Source of the DNA: Curtobacterium flaccumfaciens pv. betae
GTDB lineage: Bacteria > Actinomycetota > Actinomycetes > Actinomycetales > Microbacteriaceae
Reading direction: 5' to 3'
DNA: 64,000 nt
Assembly: GCF_026241855.1 (NCBI RefSeq)
Contig: NZ_JAPJDC010000001.1
Span: 124,001 to 188,000, forward strand
The notes under the pieces are model-generated. The model saw only the letters and a list, made by a program, of their open reading frames with translations, was not told the origin of the DNA and made no database searches. Positions 63,406-64,000 of this stretch are shown one piece after another. A program made the position numbers and the translations under genes. Position 1 is the first letter of the stretch, and every line of letters begins with the position of its first letter.

Positions 63406-63999
63406 TCACCGGCGGGTGGCCGAGCGCAGGGCTGCGGTCCACCCGAGGGAGATCACGCCGGCGCCGATCAGGGTCTTCACCACACCACCGAGGACGAACG
63501 GGTAGAGCCCGTACTGCAGGGTCTGCTGCAGGTCGAGGCCGAGTGCCACCGCGAGCCAGGCCATCCCGGCGACGAAGGTGACGACGGTGCCGAGGGCGAA
63601 GGACAGCAGCGCGTTCCGCAGCGGGCGGTCGCCGAATCGTTCGGCGACCCAGCCGACCAGGGCCGCGGCGGCGACGAAGCCGACGATGTACCCGCCCGAG
63701 GGGCCGACGAGCACGCCGACCCCGGCCGAACCGTCCGCGAAGACCGGCAGCCCGACGACACCGAGCAGTGCGTAGACGAGCATCGACAGGGCACCGCGAC
63801 GGGCACCGAGGGCACTGCCGACGAGCAGCACGGCCAGGGTCTGCCCGGTGATCGGGACGGGCCAGATCGGCACGGACACCTGCGCGGTACCGGCGGTCAG
63901 CAGTGCGCCGCCGAGGACCAGCGCGGTGCTGACGACAGCGGTGCGGGGGAGCAGCGCGTCGGCGAGCGGACGGTGTGCGGCGGGGGTGATCGTGGTCAT
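63406..63999 (-). CDS. bioY: BioY biotin transporter S component
   Basis: 197 residues with six TM helices. The BioY pattern includes VPIWPVPITGQTLAVLLVGS (~43-62), GARRGALSMLVYALLGVVGLPVF and the biotin-site GPSGGYIVGF (~100). It works as the substrate-binding subunit of an ECF-type biotin transporter; energising genes, if present, would lie beyond the window edge. ATG 63999 is one base from the end of the window, so the promoter is outside. Confidence 0.93.
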   Translation of the reverse strand: MTTITPAAHRPLADALLPRTAVVSTALVLGGALLTAGTAQVSVPIWPVPITGQTLAVLLVGSALGARRGALSMLVYALLGVVGLPVFADGSAGVGVLVGPSGGYIVGFVAAAALVGWVAERFGDRPLRNALLSFALGTVVTFVAGMAWLAVALGLDLQQTLQYGLYPFVLGGVVKTLIGAGVISLGWTAALRSATRR

Positions 64000-64000
64000 G

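Overview
The window is 64 kb of high-GC (about 70% by eye) actinobacterial chromosome. Gene content and order point to a Microbacteriaceae-type organism, perhaps Curtobacterium; the genus is a guess from recognition only. The order ppa, tilS, hpt, ftsH, folP-folB-folK, DUF3180, DUF2520, lysS, clpC, radA is an old actinobacterial block also known from Mycobacterium. Many genes start directly at a predicted TSS, with TANNNT 6-7 nt before the start codon, a leaderless habit typical of this phylum.

Layout. 1-13.5 kb: a cut Q/P-rich membrane protein; an operon of a GntR regulator, a protein carrying two degenerate GntR/FCD modules and a lone ABC ATPase; an AcuI-type oxidoreductase; pfkA; a DNA glycosylase; a secreted beta-propeller protein behind a Zur-like box; TerC; and a YceI, ECF sigma, anti-sigma operon. 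13.5-27.5 kb: amino-acid catabolism, with PutA and an Lrp-linked pair of a dimethylargininase-family hydrolase and ornithine aminotransferase. Between and around these lie small redox enzymes and an Abi/HEPN-type protein. 27.6-31 kb: a Glu-Asp-Phe tRNA operon and two secreted coiled-coil peptidoglycan hydrolases (M23 and NlpC/P60). 31-43 kb: the conserved ppa/tilS/hpt/ftsH/fol/lysS block, lacking folE, panC, panD and coaX. 43-49.7 kb: a group 2 sigma factor with an array of GGGGTAC heptamers upstream, NAD kinase, a stand-alone Clp-N protein, ClpC with a ClgR-like box, and a 6C RNA. 49.7-58 kb: an XRE / ImmA-IrrE protease / MAB_1171c membrane protein / hydrolase operon, short ArgA, CspA, RadA and an SGNH hydrolase. 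58.2-64 kb: tRNA-Ser followed by a lower-GC three-gene module ending in a DUF4258/DUF2283 pair, a TetR operon with two operators, and BioY.

Intergenic DNA is unusually structured. Several families of long, near-perfect inverted repeats (13-24 bp arms) occupy mainly convergent gene ends, and members of one family recur at unrelated loci. Most likely they act as bidirectional terminators spread by copying. The strongest leads for undescribed biology are the XRE/ImmA/MAB_1171c cassette, the triple FCD-module operon, the possible arginine dihydrolase/RocD pair, the GGGGTAC array and the propagated hairpins. No CRISPR array, rRNA, prophage or insertion sequence was seen.
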